In this document: piece after piece, positions 24,141-31,011 of the stretch | How positions within the stretch are numbered: position 1 is the stretch's first letter | Layout: each line of letters starts with the position of its first letter | NCBI GenBank assembly: GCA_944358495.1 | Contig: CALVRF010000001.1 | Coordinates: forward strand, 1-39,112 | Origin: an uncultured Bacilli bacterium | Lineage (GTDB): Bacteria > Bacillota_I > Bacilli_A > RF39 > UBA660 | Direction of reading: 5' to 3' | DNA: 39,112 nucleotides | Notes under the pieces: model-generated | Seen by the model: the letters and a program-made list of their open reading frames with translations, nothing else | Told to the model about the DNA's origin: nothing | The model's database searches: none | Program-made: the position numbers and the translations under genes

Positions 24141-24524
24141 ATGACAAAACAAGCTATTCAAGATATTTATAAGGAATATTTATCACAGTCATCTAATGCA
24201 TGTTTAGAAGAAATTAGTGCTCATGAAAATGGACACGACAATAGTGGTGGCCACCCTGACTATCATAATGATTCACATGATAATACACCAGGATTGTATA
24301 GAATAATACCACAAAATGTTAATAGTGACTACGAAAAAGGTAGTAGAACATTAGAACTATTAAAATTATATCAATCACAATCATCTATTGAGCTTTCAGA
24401 TCTAATGGGAGTTCACGAAAATGGACATGATAATAGTGGAGGCCATCCTGACTATCACAATGATTCACATGATAATACACCAGGAGTATGTCAGATGGTA
24501 TTAAAGAAACGTGCAAAACATTAA
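24141..24524 (+). CDS. Candidate RiPP precursor with two His/Asn/Asp-rich repeats
   Basis: A 127-aa protein built as two modules of about 64 residues. Each has a leader-like helical part (residues 1-27 and about 66-91, sharing a QSQSS-like segment) and then an identical 24-residue block (28-51 and 92-115) beginning HENGHDNSGG and ending HDNTPG. The blocks contain many short aromatic-x-Asn/Asp/Ser patterns (HEN, HDN, HPD, YHN). Cysteines occur only at 21 and 117, outside the blocks. AAAGGAGG precedes ATG 24141. Its 3' end overlaps the radical SAM gene by 14 bases, the usual sign of a precursor-maturase pair. The product is unknown. An unmodified His-rich metal-binding protein is the main alternative. 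Confidence 0.7.
   Translation: MTKQAIQDIYKEYLSQSSNACLEEISAHENGHDNSGGHPDYHNDSHDNTPGLYRIIPQNVNSDYEKGSRTLELLKLYQSQSSIELSDLMGVHENGHDNSGGHPDYHNDSHDNTPGVCQMVLKKRAKH
24222..24485 (+). repeat. Intragenic duplicated 72-bp block
   Basis: The blocks at 24222-24293 and 24414-24485 encode the same 24 residues but differ at six codons, all silently. The spacing is 192 bases. Confidence 0.9.
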
Positions 24525-25620
24525 TACATTAATTAAACCGACGCATAGATGTAATATGCGTTGCAAATACTGTTTCCATGAAAAATATGGCTACTCTAAT
24601 GATTTATTAGATATAAATAAATTAGAAAAATATATTTCATTATTATGTTCAGAATATGATTTTATTAATATTATTTGGCATGGTGGTGAGCCATTGCTTG
24701 CCCCATTATCTTTTTATGAAGAAATTTATGATTTTTGTGACCATTTTAATAAAGAATTTCTATTTACTATTCAAACTAATGGTACATTAATTAATCAAGA
24801 AGTTGTAGATTTTTTCAGAAAAAGAAATACAAATTTTGGACTTTCATTTGATGGATTAAATAATGAATATACAAGGGGTAACACATCAAAAATTTTAGAT
24901 AGTATAGGATTATTACAAGAAAATGGTTTTAGGCCAGGAGCTGTTTTAGTTGTTAATAAAACTAACGTTTCTAATTTGATTGATGAATATAATTTTTTCA
25001 ATTCTATGGGTGTAGGATTAAAATTAAATCCAATGTTTATCGATGGAGAAGCTAAAATGCACGAAGGTGATTTAGGCTTAAATCCCGATGAGTACATAGA
25101 AAATTTTGTTGATTTTTTTAAATACTGGACTTTAGATAATAATGGTAAAATCAATGTAGCTACTTGTAATGAATTAGTTAATTTAATTTTAAACGAACAT
25201 TCAGGGGTATGTACTTTTAATTCATGTTTAGGAAAATGGTTATGTTTTGATTCCGATGCGAATATTTATCCGTGTGATCGATTATGTACTCCAGAGTATT
25301 CTTTAGGAAGTGTTGATTCATTATCTAGTATAAATCAAATATTTGAAAGTGATGTATTTTATGATTTATTAAAATCAAGTGTCGAAAGAAGAACAAAATG
25401 CATAGAAACATGTAAGTATTATAAAAACTGTTATGCAGGTTGTAATGCCAACGCAATCCTAAATAAAAATGATGGGTATGAAAATGGTGTTTCATGCTAT
25501 ATTCATAAAGGTATTTTAGAAAGAATAAAAAGTTATGTTTTAGAGAGTACCGAACAAACAGAACATTTAAATCCTCAATATGTAAAAACTCTAGAGCGTG
25601 CTAAAAATAGAAGAAGGTAA
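24511..25620 (+). CDS. Radical SAM/SPASM peptide maturase
   Basis: A 369-aa radical SAM enzyme. The 4Fe-4S site that cleaves S-adenosylmethionine is C14-x3-C18-x2-C21 in HRCNMRCKYC, followed by the WHGGEPLL segment typical of the family. The C-terminus (from about residue 230) is a SPASM domain with two further clusters: CLGKWLCFDSDANIYPCDRLC region, then CIETCKYYKNCYAGC, then a final Cys in SCYIHK. SPASM maturases form carbon-carbon, ether or thioether crosslinks in ribosomal peptides. The start is GTG 24511, within the end of the precursor gene, so translation is coupled. By family and by the precursor's His/Tyr-x-Asn motifs, cyclophane (triceptide-like) formation is a reasonable guess. Confidence 0.88.
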   Translation: MQNINTLIKPTHRCNMRCKYCFHEKYGYSNDLLDINKLEKYISLLCSEYDFINIIWHGGEPLLAPLSFYEEIYDFCDHFNKEFLFTIQTNGTLINQEVVDFFRKRNTNFGLSFDGLNNEYTRGNTSKILDSIGLLQENGFRPGAVLVVNKTNVSNLIDEYNFFNSMGVGLKLNPMFIDGEAKMHEGDLGLNPDEYIENFVDFFKYWTLDNNGKINVATCNELVNLILNEHSGVCTFNSCLGKWLCFDSDANIYPCDRLCTPEYSLGSVDSLSSINQIFESDVFYDLLKSSVERRTKCIETCKYYKNCYAGCNANAILNKNDGYENGVSCYIHKGILERIKSYVLESTEQTEHLNPQYVKTLERAKNRRR

Positions 25621-25622
25621 AT

Positions 25623-26198
25623 ATGAAAGAAAAAATAATTCCTGTATATCACGGGAGTATACATCAAGGTTTAAAAATAATTAAAAGAAATAAAAGTACT
25701 CATGGTAAGTCTTGGGTATATGCAACTTTATCTAAAGCAATTTCCACAATTTTTATAAGCAATAAAGGTAGCGATTTATATTATTATTTAAGTGGTGATG
25801 GAACAGAAAATAATCCAGTACTTTTGGTGGAAAGAAAAGAAGGTATGTTTAAAGATATTTTTAACGTTTCAGGTTCACTTTATACGTTAAGTGGCAAAAA
25901 CTTTATTTCAGGGGAAACTGGTTGGTCCGCAGAAGTGATTAGTGAATCCGATGAAAATGTAATCCATGAAGAACATATAGATAACGTTTTTGAAAAACTT
26001 AAAGAATTAAATGATATGGGAGAATTAAAACTTTATTTATACCCAAATAGACCACCTTTTCTTCCGAAAGATAATAGTGATTTAATTCCAAAAGTTATAA
26101 GATGGAGAAAAAGAGGAATAAATATCGAAACATTTTTTACATTATATCCGGAATTAAAAGAACAGTATTTAAAGCAATTAAATGAAAATGAGGAATAA
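25623..26198 (+). CDS. Accessory protein of the RiPP-like locus (possibly ART-like)
   Basis: A 191-aa soluble protein two bases downstream of the maturase, so part of the same operon. VYHGSIHQGLK near the N-terminus (residues 8-18), WVYATLSKAIS (about 31-41) and WSAEVIS (about 99-105) together resemble the His-Tyr-Glu layout of ADP-ribosyltransferase-like folds, where small families share YHG...YAT. This is a weak pattern match. The tail is helical and basic. It could be a second tailoring enzyme, an effector, or an immunity protein; no transporter or peptidase is present in the locus. A terminator overlaps its stop. Confidence 0.6.
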   Translation: MKEKIIPVYHGSIHQGLKIIKRNKSTHGKSWVYATLSKAISTIFISNKGSDLYYYLSGDGTENNPVLLVERKEGMFKDIFNVSGSLYTLSGKNFISGETGWSAEVISESDENVIHEEHIDNVFEKLKELNDMGELKLYLYPNRPPFLPKDNSDLIPKVIRWRKRGINIETFFTLYPELKEQYLKQLNENEE

Positions 26199-26212
26199 AC
26201 TCATTTTTTTTA
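26185..26212 (+). terminator. Terminator of the RiPP-like operon
   Basis: AAAATGAG (26185-26192) pairs with CTCATTTT (26200-26207) and continues into T. Confidence 0.65.
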
Positions 26213-26321
26213 AAAATAATATTTATAATATAACTAATTATATTATACTTACGATATATTATTATATAAATGGTAATTAACAATAATGCCGTGTATTTTG
26301 TTATTATGGAGGAAGTAAAAA

Positions 26322-26471
26322 ATGAAGCTTAAATATAAAAATGATATATATCAAGTTAATATACAAGATTATCTTCTTATAAAAAAAGAAATAATTGAAT
26401 TATCAGAAAACTTATTATTTATTTGTGCATTATTAAGAAGACCTTGGAGATGGGATTATGATAGAGATTAA
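26322..26471 (+). CDS. Small gene with in-frame stop (49 aa plus 22 downstream codons)
   Basis: GGAGG (26308-26312) stands nine bases before ATG 26322, the strongest ribosome binding site in the region. The 49-aa product ends RRPWRWDYDRD. After its TAA the same frame stays open for 22 codons (KIRSILLKYANQNDLNDLKQWF) until TAA at 26538-26540, and that stretch looks coding. Either a longer gene was interrupted by a nonsense change, or the short aromatic-ended peptide is the product. No homology recognised. It lies between the RiPP operon and att copy 2, in a stretch otherwise free of genes. Confidence 0.45.
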   Translation: MKLKYKNDIYQVNIQDYLLIKKEIIELSENLLFICALLRRPWRWDYDRD

Positions 26472-26615
26472 AAAATTAGAAGTATATTGTTAAAATATGC
26501 AAATCAGAATGATTTGAATGATCTAAAGCAATGGTTTTAAAGCATTAAATTTTTAACATAGAATAACTTCCACCATATTTTTTATATAAATTATCTTATA
26601 CTTTAAAAGTAAACA

Positions 26616-26828
26616 ATGATATAATCAATGATATTGCAAAATAAAAAACCTTATAAAATAAGGGTTAAACTACTAAATTGGTGGAGAATAAGGGTTTTAT
26701 TTATTGATATTAAATAATTTTAAAAATATGTTTTTCCTTTTAATTTCAACCATTTTAGTTTATTTAAGTTTAAAAAAATTTACAGTGAATTTATAAAAAT
26801 TAAGGAAAAAATGATATAAAAATGATAT
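26616..26828. repeat. att copy 2
   Basis: Core TTGGTGGAGAATAAGGG (26678-26694). Left arm pair ATGATAT at 26616-26622 and 26628-26634; right arm pair at 26811-26817 and 26822-26828. The right flank is nearly identical to that of copy 1. Confidence 0.88.
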
Positions 26829-26866
26829 TACAAAACAGTAGTAAAAATATAAAAAAATCAAAAACA

Positions 26867-27078
26867 ATGATATAACAATGATATTGAAAAATAAAAACCC
26901 TCATAAAATAAGGGCTAAACTATCAAATTGGTGGAGAATAAGAGTTTTCTTTATAAGATTTAATAAAAATTAAAAAGTTTGTTTTTCCTTTATTTTTAAG
27001 CATTTTCGTTTACTTTTGTTTAAAAAGATTTAATGTGAGTTTTTAAAAATTAAGGAAAAGATGATATAAAAATGATAT
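26867..27078. repeat. att copy 3 (far end of the mobilizable element)
   Basis: Core TTGGTGGAGAATAAGAG (26928-26944). Left arm pair ATGATAT at 26867-26873 and 26878-26884; right arm pair at 27061-27067 and 27072-27078. Its left flank matches the sequence beside the integrase (copy 4); its right flank is more diverged from copies 1 and 2. With copy 2 it explains the otherwise gene-free stretch 26541-27097. Confidence 0.88.
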
Positions 27079-27097
27079 ATGATTAATACCTTTTTAA

Positions 27098-27433
27098 TTA
27101 TCTATTTTTATAAGCCTCTATAAATTCATTATCATCATAATTGTGAACATCTATTTCTATTGGTAATATATTGAAATATTTTTCTAGCTTCTCATAGACT
27201 AAAATTTTAACTTTTTCTTTATTTTCAGTTGATACTTGATAATTAGATAGATCAATAGCTAACATTTTATCAATAGTAGATACAGCAACAGCTCCTCTAA
27301 ATTTTATAAAGAAAGCAATATCAGAAGCTAAAACATAAGATAATTTGTCATTATTCTGATATAAAGCATATTCTTCTAACTTATCTTTATTATATATAGC
27401 CTTTTTATTATTGTTAAATGATAAAAATGTCAT
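27098..27433 (-). CDS. Hypothetical protein, 111 aa
   Basis: Not recognised. It begins MTFLSFNNNKK at ATG 27433, two bases after the stop of the preceding minus-strand gene and behind GAGGCA; a longer frame begins only with TTG at 27472 and lacks a site. The protein is mixed alpha-beta (KLSYVLASDIAFFIKFRGAVAVSTIDKMLAID, given here only as a hydrophobic middle, about residues 27-58) with an acidic tail. It is the last gene before the element's far end, so it may be cargo or an accessory of mobility. Confidence 0.55.
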   Translation of the reverse strand: MTFLSFNNNKKAIYNKDKLEEYALYQNNDKLSYVLASDIAFFIKFRGAVAVSTIDKMLAIDLSNYQVSTENKEKVKILVYEKLEKYFNILPIEIDVHNYDDNEFIEAYKNR

Positions 27434-27434
27434 T

Positions 27435-27713
27435 TTATTTTGCCTCAGTAATTGCGAATAGTACTCTTTCAAAAGAGTTAGAAGTGATTTCAGTAGTGTA
27501 ATAACTATTTTTATAAGGCGTTAACTTCCAATAAAAATTATTGTAGCTATAAATAATATCAATATAGAAGAAATGATTATTATATTTTACTCTAATAAGT
27601 TCGTTCTGATAAATACTTATATCATATATTTCTTTGTCTTTATATTTAAGAAATGCGGGTAATATATATTGAGTTAAAACTTCTTTTTTTTTTTGATTTA
27701 TTTTGCTTTGCAT
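27435..27713 (-). CDS. Hypothetical protein, 92 aa
   Basis: Not recognised. Basic N-terminus (MQSKINQKKKE), then alternating strands rich in Tyr and Ile (ELIRVKYNNHFFYIDIIY) and a C-terminal helix. ATG 27713 follows AGTAGGAAT. It is co-transcribed with the following 111-aa gene, two bases apart. The pair could be a small toxin-antitoxin-like or regulatory unit, but nothing in the sequence shows this. Confidence 0.55.
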   Translation of the reverse strand: MQSKINQKKKEVLTQYILPAFLKYKDKEIYDISIYQNELIRVKYNNHFFYIDIIYSYNNFYWKLTPYKNSYYTTEITSNSFERVLFAITEAK

Positions 27714-27889
27714 ATATTCCTACTTTCCATATTAAATTATTTTATGCTTGTTTTAAGCAAGTATTTTTTAGTATAAAAAGATAGAAAATTCAAATATTAA
27801 TACTATAAGTGTGATATTTATCATTAAAAAATAATGTGTATCGGAATATCGCCTAATATGCAATTATGAAATAACTTTGTAAAATTAAA

Positions 27890-28186
27890 TTGAAGAAGGT
27901 GATATTTATATTTAAGGACAATATAAACGCTGTATCTAAAGAAATTGTTAAAGTAGATTTACCAAATGGGTATTGCTTATTTAAACTTGGTAAATTGTTA
28001 AATGATAAAAATATAAGTATTAATCAATTTATGAGAGATACAGATACCGACTTCAAAACAATTAAAAAACACGCAAATGGTTTAGCACAGCAAATAGATA
28101 CATTACTAATTGATAAATGGTGTAAGTATTTAGATGTTGATGATAATGAAATTTATGAGTATATAAGAAATAAGGTTGATAATTAA
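27890..28186 (+). CDS. Small XRE-type HTH regulator, paralogue A; start unclear
   Basis: The C-terminal about 75 residues form a short Cro/C1-type helix-turn-helix domain (YCLFKLGKLLNDKNIS, NQFMRDTDTDFKTIKKHANG), about 45% alike to the gene at 28404. The start is odd. An excellent AAGGTGAT (27896-27903) is followed, at the four-base spacing used elsewhere here, by ATA at 27908 rather than ATG. Canonical alternatives are TTG 27890 and GTG 27899, neither behind a good site. Coordinates given are the longest canonical frame. It may be a gene with a damaged or AUA start. Confidence 0.6.
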   Translation: MKKVIFIFKDNINAVSKEIVKVDLPNGYCLFKLGKLLNDKNISINQFMRDTDTDFKTIKKHANGLAQQIDTLLIDKWCKYLDVDDNEIYEYIRNKVDN

Positions 28187-28220
28187 AATCTTATTTTTTT
28201 ATTCCCCACCTTCCTAAAAC

Positions 28221-28330
28221 GAAAAACATTAAATATTTATATATACCATTTATTTAGGTATAATGACAGCTTTAATGGTATATAACAAAGATATAAAAGG
28301 TAATTTTCTAATTTCTATTTAATGTTTTTC
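28221..28330 (-). ncRNA. Candidate 110-nt hairpin RNA
   Basis: A perfect 15-bp inverted repeat (GAAAAACATTAAATA 28221-28235 with TATTTAATGTTTTTC 28316-28330) encloses a second perfect 11-bp one (TATATACCATT 28240-28250 with AATGGTATATA 28274-28284). On the minus strand a strong promoter (28365-28337) predicts transcription start at about 28330, the first base of the outer stem. The outer stem ends in TGTTTTTC followed by GTTTT, which could end the transcript. No reading frame with a ribosome binding site lies inside. The 5'-side internal loop holds an anti-Shine-Dalgarno-like TTACCTTTTAT. A plus-strand transcript would fold equally well. Confidence 0.5.
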
Positions 28331-28336
28331 ATATTA

Positions 28337-28365
28337 AGTATACCCCGTACTTACGGAATAGTCAA
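28337..28365 (-). promoter_or_regulatory. Strong minus-strand promoter of the hairpin RNA
   Basis: TTGACT (28365-28360), a 17-base spacer and TATACT (28342-28337); each box matches consensus at five of six positions. Confidence 0.75.
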
Positions 28366-28384
28366 CAACGGTATTCGTAAGTAC
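28347..28384. promoter_or_regulatory. Palindromic operator between divergent promoters
   Basis: GTACTTACGGAATA (28347-28360) and TATTCGTAAGTAC (28372-28384) form an imperfect inverted repeat. One arm lies in the spacer of the minus promoter, the other just before the -10-like TATATT (28388-28393) of the gene at 28404. It is a likely operator for one or both XRE regulators. Confidence 0.6.
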
Positions 28385-28403
28385 AATTATATTAGGTGGT
28401 ATA

Positions 28404-28646
28404 ATGCAGGAAAAGTATGTAAAAATAGAGGTTGAACATGGGTATTGGTTGTTTAAACTTGGTAGTTTATTAGCTGAACGTGGTATAAGTAAAAATAAAA
28501 TAATGCGTGATACTAATACAAAACACGATACTTTACAAGGGTATGTAAATGGAACTCTTAAAAGAGTAGATATAGATGTATTAGATAGATTTTGTAATTA
28601 TTTAAATTGTGATATGGTCAATATTATAGAATATATAAAAAAATAG
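28404..28646 (+). CDS. Small XRE-type HTH regulator, paralogue B
   Basis: An 80-aa protein that is almost entirely a short Cro/C1-type helix-turn-helix domain (YWLFKLGSLLAERGIS, KNKIMRDTNTKHDTLQGYVN), of the HTH_26-like group. ATG 28404 follows AGGTGG. It resembles the gene at 27890 over its whole length and lies directly behind a palindromic operator, so autoregulation is likely. The terminator stem contains its stop codon. Confidence 0.75.
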   Translation: MQEKYVKIEVEHGYWLFKLGSLLAERGISKNKIMRDTNTKHDTLQGYVNGTLKRVDIDVLDRFCNYLNCDMVNIIEYIKK

Positions 28647-28676
28647 CTTTTGGCATTATTGCCAAAGGCTATTTTT
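28639..28676. terminator. Strong bidirectional terminator
   Basis: A 17-bp stem (28639-28655 with 28660-28676, one G-U, containing TTTGGCA/TGCCAAA) has A and T runs on both sides. It marks the left edge of the cargo cassette. Confidence 0.88.
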
Positions 28677-28690
28677 ATTAACAGACTCCT

Positions 28691-29095
28691 TTATTTCATA
28701 TCTATTTTGATTTCTTCAATTATATGACCAATGTTTCCTTCGCCAGCATATTTGTTCATGTCGAAGAAATTATCATTAATTGGTACCCATTCGAGTTTAT
28801 TTACTTCTTCTACGAGTGTAACATTTTTATTTAATATGCCATAATACGCTTCTAATTCTTTTCCCCACTTAACATATGACAAATTCATAAAGTGGATTAG
28901 TTCAACATCATCTTTTTTTATGTTAGTTTCTTCATAAAGTTCGCGGTAGGCCTCATTTAAGCCATCATTTTCTTTTTCAATTTTCCCACCAACAAGATTA
29001 TACATTCCCATATAAGGCTCTTTAGTTCGTTTACACATTAATGTTTGTGTCATATCTTTGTTAAAAATTACTATTACATTCATTTTTTTCATCAT
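28691..29095 (-). CDS. NUDIX hydrolase (MutT-like)
   Basis: A 134-aa NUDIX enzyme, which hydrolyses nucleoside diphosphates linked to another group. The Nudix box GGKIEKENDGLNEAYRELYEETNI (given in parts: GGKIEKE, then REL-EE, about residues 36-59) fits Gx5Ex7REUxEExGU, with one extra-variable last Gly (Asn). The core resembles MutT/8-oxo-dGTPase-like proteins, but substrate cannot be deduced. AGGTGAT precedes the tandem ATGs at 29095 and 29092. It is 60 bases behind the nuclease-helicase gene and probably on the same transcript. Confidence 0.88.
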   Translation of the reverse strand: MMKKMNVIVIFNKDMTQTLMCKRTKEPYMGMYNLVGGKIEKENDGLNEAYRELYEETNIKKDDVELIHFMNLSYVKWGKELEAYYGILNKNVTLVEEVNKLEWVPINDNFFDMNKYAGEGNIGHIIEEIKIDMK

Positions 29096-29155
29096 ATCAC
29101 CTCAAGATAATTTTACCATAAATTCAAACTAAAGTATACATTTGGAACAAGAAGT

Positions 29156-31009
29156 TTAGTGTTTCACAAAATCTTCTATTTTTTGTTTAAAATATGATTG
29201 CAAATTTTTGTCCTCACAGTAAATAAAACATCCTTTAATACCTCTGGTTAATAGTACTCTATAAGCATTTTTAATTAGTTGAGTGGCAATTACGTTTGCT
29301 TTTTCCGGTTCTTTTTTCAACAATTTTTTTAGTCCCCTTAAAGATGGATCTGTTGAAGCATGATTGAGAAAGTCGGCCACAACAACTCCATTTTCATATT
29401 TCAAGTCGTTACCAATAATTACTCCAACATAATCAAATTCCAAGCCTTGTACCGAATGTATACAACCAGCTTCATTGACGGAGTCATCAATTGCAAATGT
29501 CTGTGCTTGCCCCAAATTCCAGCTCATTGCATAATCATCAATAACAATATCATGGTAATCAGGGTTGTTAGCCTCTTTTTTATTCCAATTCCAACAATAG
29601 CCTGCAAGAATTCTAGCATTTTCTGTGGTGTTAAGTTCTTTAATTGTATTCATTAATTTAGTAGGGCTTTCTATTACGTTTATATTATAATCAACCATTT
29701 CCCCACTATATTCATTATTGATTTGCAAGAGGTAATCCACAAAATTTAAATAATCATTAGAACCACTACATCTAAATTGTGATTTTAAAGTCATATTCAA
29801 AATATTTGCATTATACATTTCCGCAAAATATTTTATATTTTCTTTTGTGCCAATATCATTAAAATGTACGCGTTGTTGTTCATCAATGAAAAATATAGAT
29901 AATTTAGCGGACCTAATTATTTCTTTTATTTGATTTTCCCCATAATTATTAAAAAGTCCGGATTTTTCAGTTAAGCAATGAGCTTCATCAACAATTAACA
30001 CATCAAAAATATTTTCTTGCACATCAGTATATGACCCTGATGATTTAAATAAATTATCAATACTACTTTTTTTCATACTTTGTTTTAGTTGATATGAATA
30101 AACCACTCTTGGAGCTGTATTTCTAGATACATATTGACACAGCTTTCCTTCGTTAATAAAATATCCCAATAAATTAATTGCAACTACTGATTTTCCTGTC
30201 CCTGGTTTTCCACTAACAATAACCACAGTTTTTTCATACTTTTTTGCAACAGATATAATTCTGTCAAAAACTTCCACTTGATCATCGATTAATTTAAAAT
30301 ATTGATTATCAATGAGTAATGCTTTTATATTGTTTTGTAATTTGGCGGAAGGATTAATCTTGGAATTGTTAATTTCTTGTATTATTAATCCATTATCCCC
30401 AAATTTAATATTGTCTTCCAAAAATTTTTTTAGTAATAATTTATCATTTTTTCCGAATAAACTAACACCTTTAACAAAATCATCAAATTTTTCGTTCAAC
30501 AAATCATCATTAGGTGTTAATTCATAATTGTGTAACAAGACAACAGATTTTAAAATCACTTGATTCTGTTGAATATAGTCGTCAAAATCCTTTAATAACT
30601 CCTGATAAGACCAAACTTGATAAGCGGGATGAACTACTTTTTGGAGTCCGCCATTAATGAAAGTCTCCACCAAATAATTACTATCATCCAGCAAATGAAT
30701 TTCACTCCATTGTTTCAATTCAAAAAGAATAACGACTTTTTGTTTTTGGTCGTTATATCCACTTATAATTAAATCTACTCTTTTTGATGTCATTGGTAGA
30801 TTATATTCTAGAGTAATAGTACTATTCATAGGAATATTACAATCTTTTATTACGTTGGCAATATATCCTAATGATGAATCCCACGAATTAATTTCAGATT
30901 TTCCGACTTTTCTATATAGTTTTTTGCTCATCAAGTCATTTAAAATGGAGGATATTCCATCATCTATATCTTTTAAAAATTTTGAAACACTATTACTATA
31001 TACTATCAT
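29156..31009 (-). CDS. PD-(D/E)XK-like nuclease fused to DUF2075 helicase
   Basis: A 617-aa protein. The N-terminal region has a restriction-endonuclease-like core with Asp79 in KRVDLIISG and Glu97-x-Lys99 in ILFELKQW. A superfamily 1 helicase domain of the DUF2075 (Schlafen-like AAA) type follows: Walker A SGKPGTGKS (266-274), Walker B VDEAH (340-344), FIDEQQRV, SQFRCSGS and a late motif HSVQGLEFDYVG, then TRG. The expected activity is ATP-driven movement on nucleic acid with cleavage. DUF2075 proteins recur in mobile islands and several are linked to phage defence. The start ATG is two bases after the stop of the kinase-methyltransferase gene, with AAGGAGAT inside that gene's end. Confidence 0.85.
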   Translation of the reverse strand: MIVYSNSVSKFLKDIDDGISSILNDLMSKKLYRKVGKSEINSWDSSLGYIANVIKDCNIPMNSTITLEYNLPMTSKRVDLIISGYNDQKQKVVILFELKQWSEIHLLDDSNYLVETFINGGLQKVVHPAYQVWSYQELLKDFDDYIQQNQVILKSVVLLHNYELTPNDDLLNEKFDDFVKGVSLFGKNDKLLLKKFLEDNIKFGDNGLIIQEINNSKINPSAKLQNNIKALLIDNQYFKLIDDQVEVFDRIISVAKKYEKTVVIVSGKPGTGKSVVAINLLGYFINEGKLCQYVSRNTAPRVVYSYQLKQSMKKSSIDNLFKSSGSYTDVQENIFDVLIVDEAHCLTEKSGLFNNYGENQIKEIIRSAKLSIFFIDEQQRVHFNDIGTKENIKYFAEMYNANILNMTLKSQFRCSGSNDYLNFVDYLLQINNEYSGEMVDYNINVIESPTKLMNTIKELNTTENARILAGYCWNWNKKEANNPDYHDIVIDDYAMSWNLGQAQTFAIDDSVNEAGCIHSVQGLEFDYVGVIIGNDLKYENGVVVADFLNHASTDPSLRGLKKLLKKEPEKANVIATQLIKNAYRVLLTRGIKGCFIYCEDKNLQSYFKQKIEDFVKH

Positions 31010-31011
31010 AA

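Larger units (their letters stand above)
23923..26694. mobile_element. att-bounded 2.75-kb segment without integrase (CIME-like)
   Basis: The segment between att copies 1 and 2 carries only the RiPP-like genes and a small split gene, with element-end sequences just inside copy 1 and just outside copy 2. With no recombinase of its own it fits a cis-mobilizable element that could use the integrase at 37590. This reading is inferred from the repeats. Confidence 0.6.

Noticed and set aside
24141..24524. Precursor read as a zinc or nickel storage protein because of its His content
   Set aside because: Not excluded, but the overlap with a SPASM maturase gene and the two-module leader/core plan fit a RiPP precursor better.
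23862..27078. CRISPR array, suggested by repeated AT-rich units
   Set aside because: The units are about 210 bp, spaced irregularly (2.75 kb and 250 bp), contain the tRNA 3' end and paired arm sites, and no cas genes are present.
28187..28403. Attachment site or insertion sequence inferred from the inverted repeats
   Set aside because: The repeats are centred on two promoters, have no flanking target duplication and no transposase, so RNA structure and an operator explain them better.
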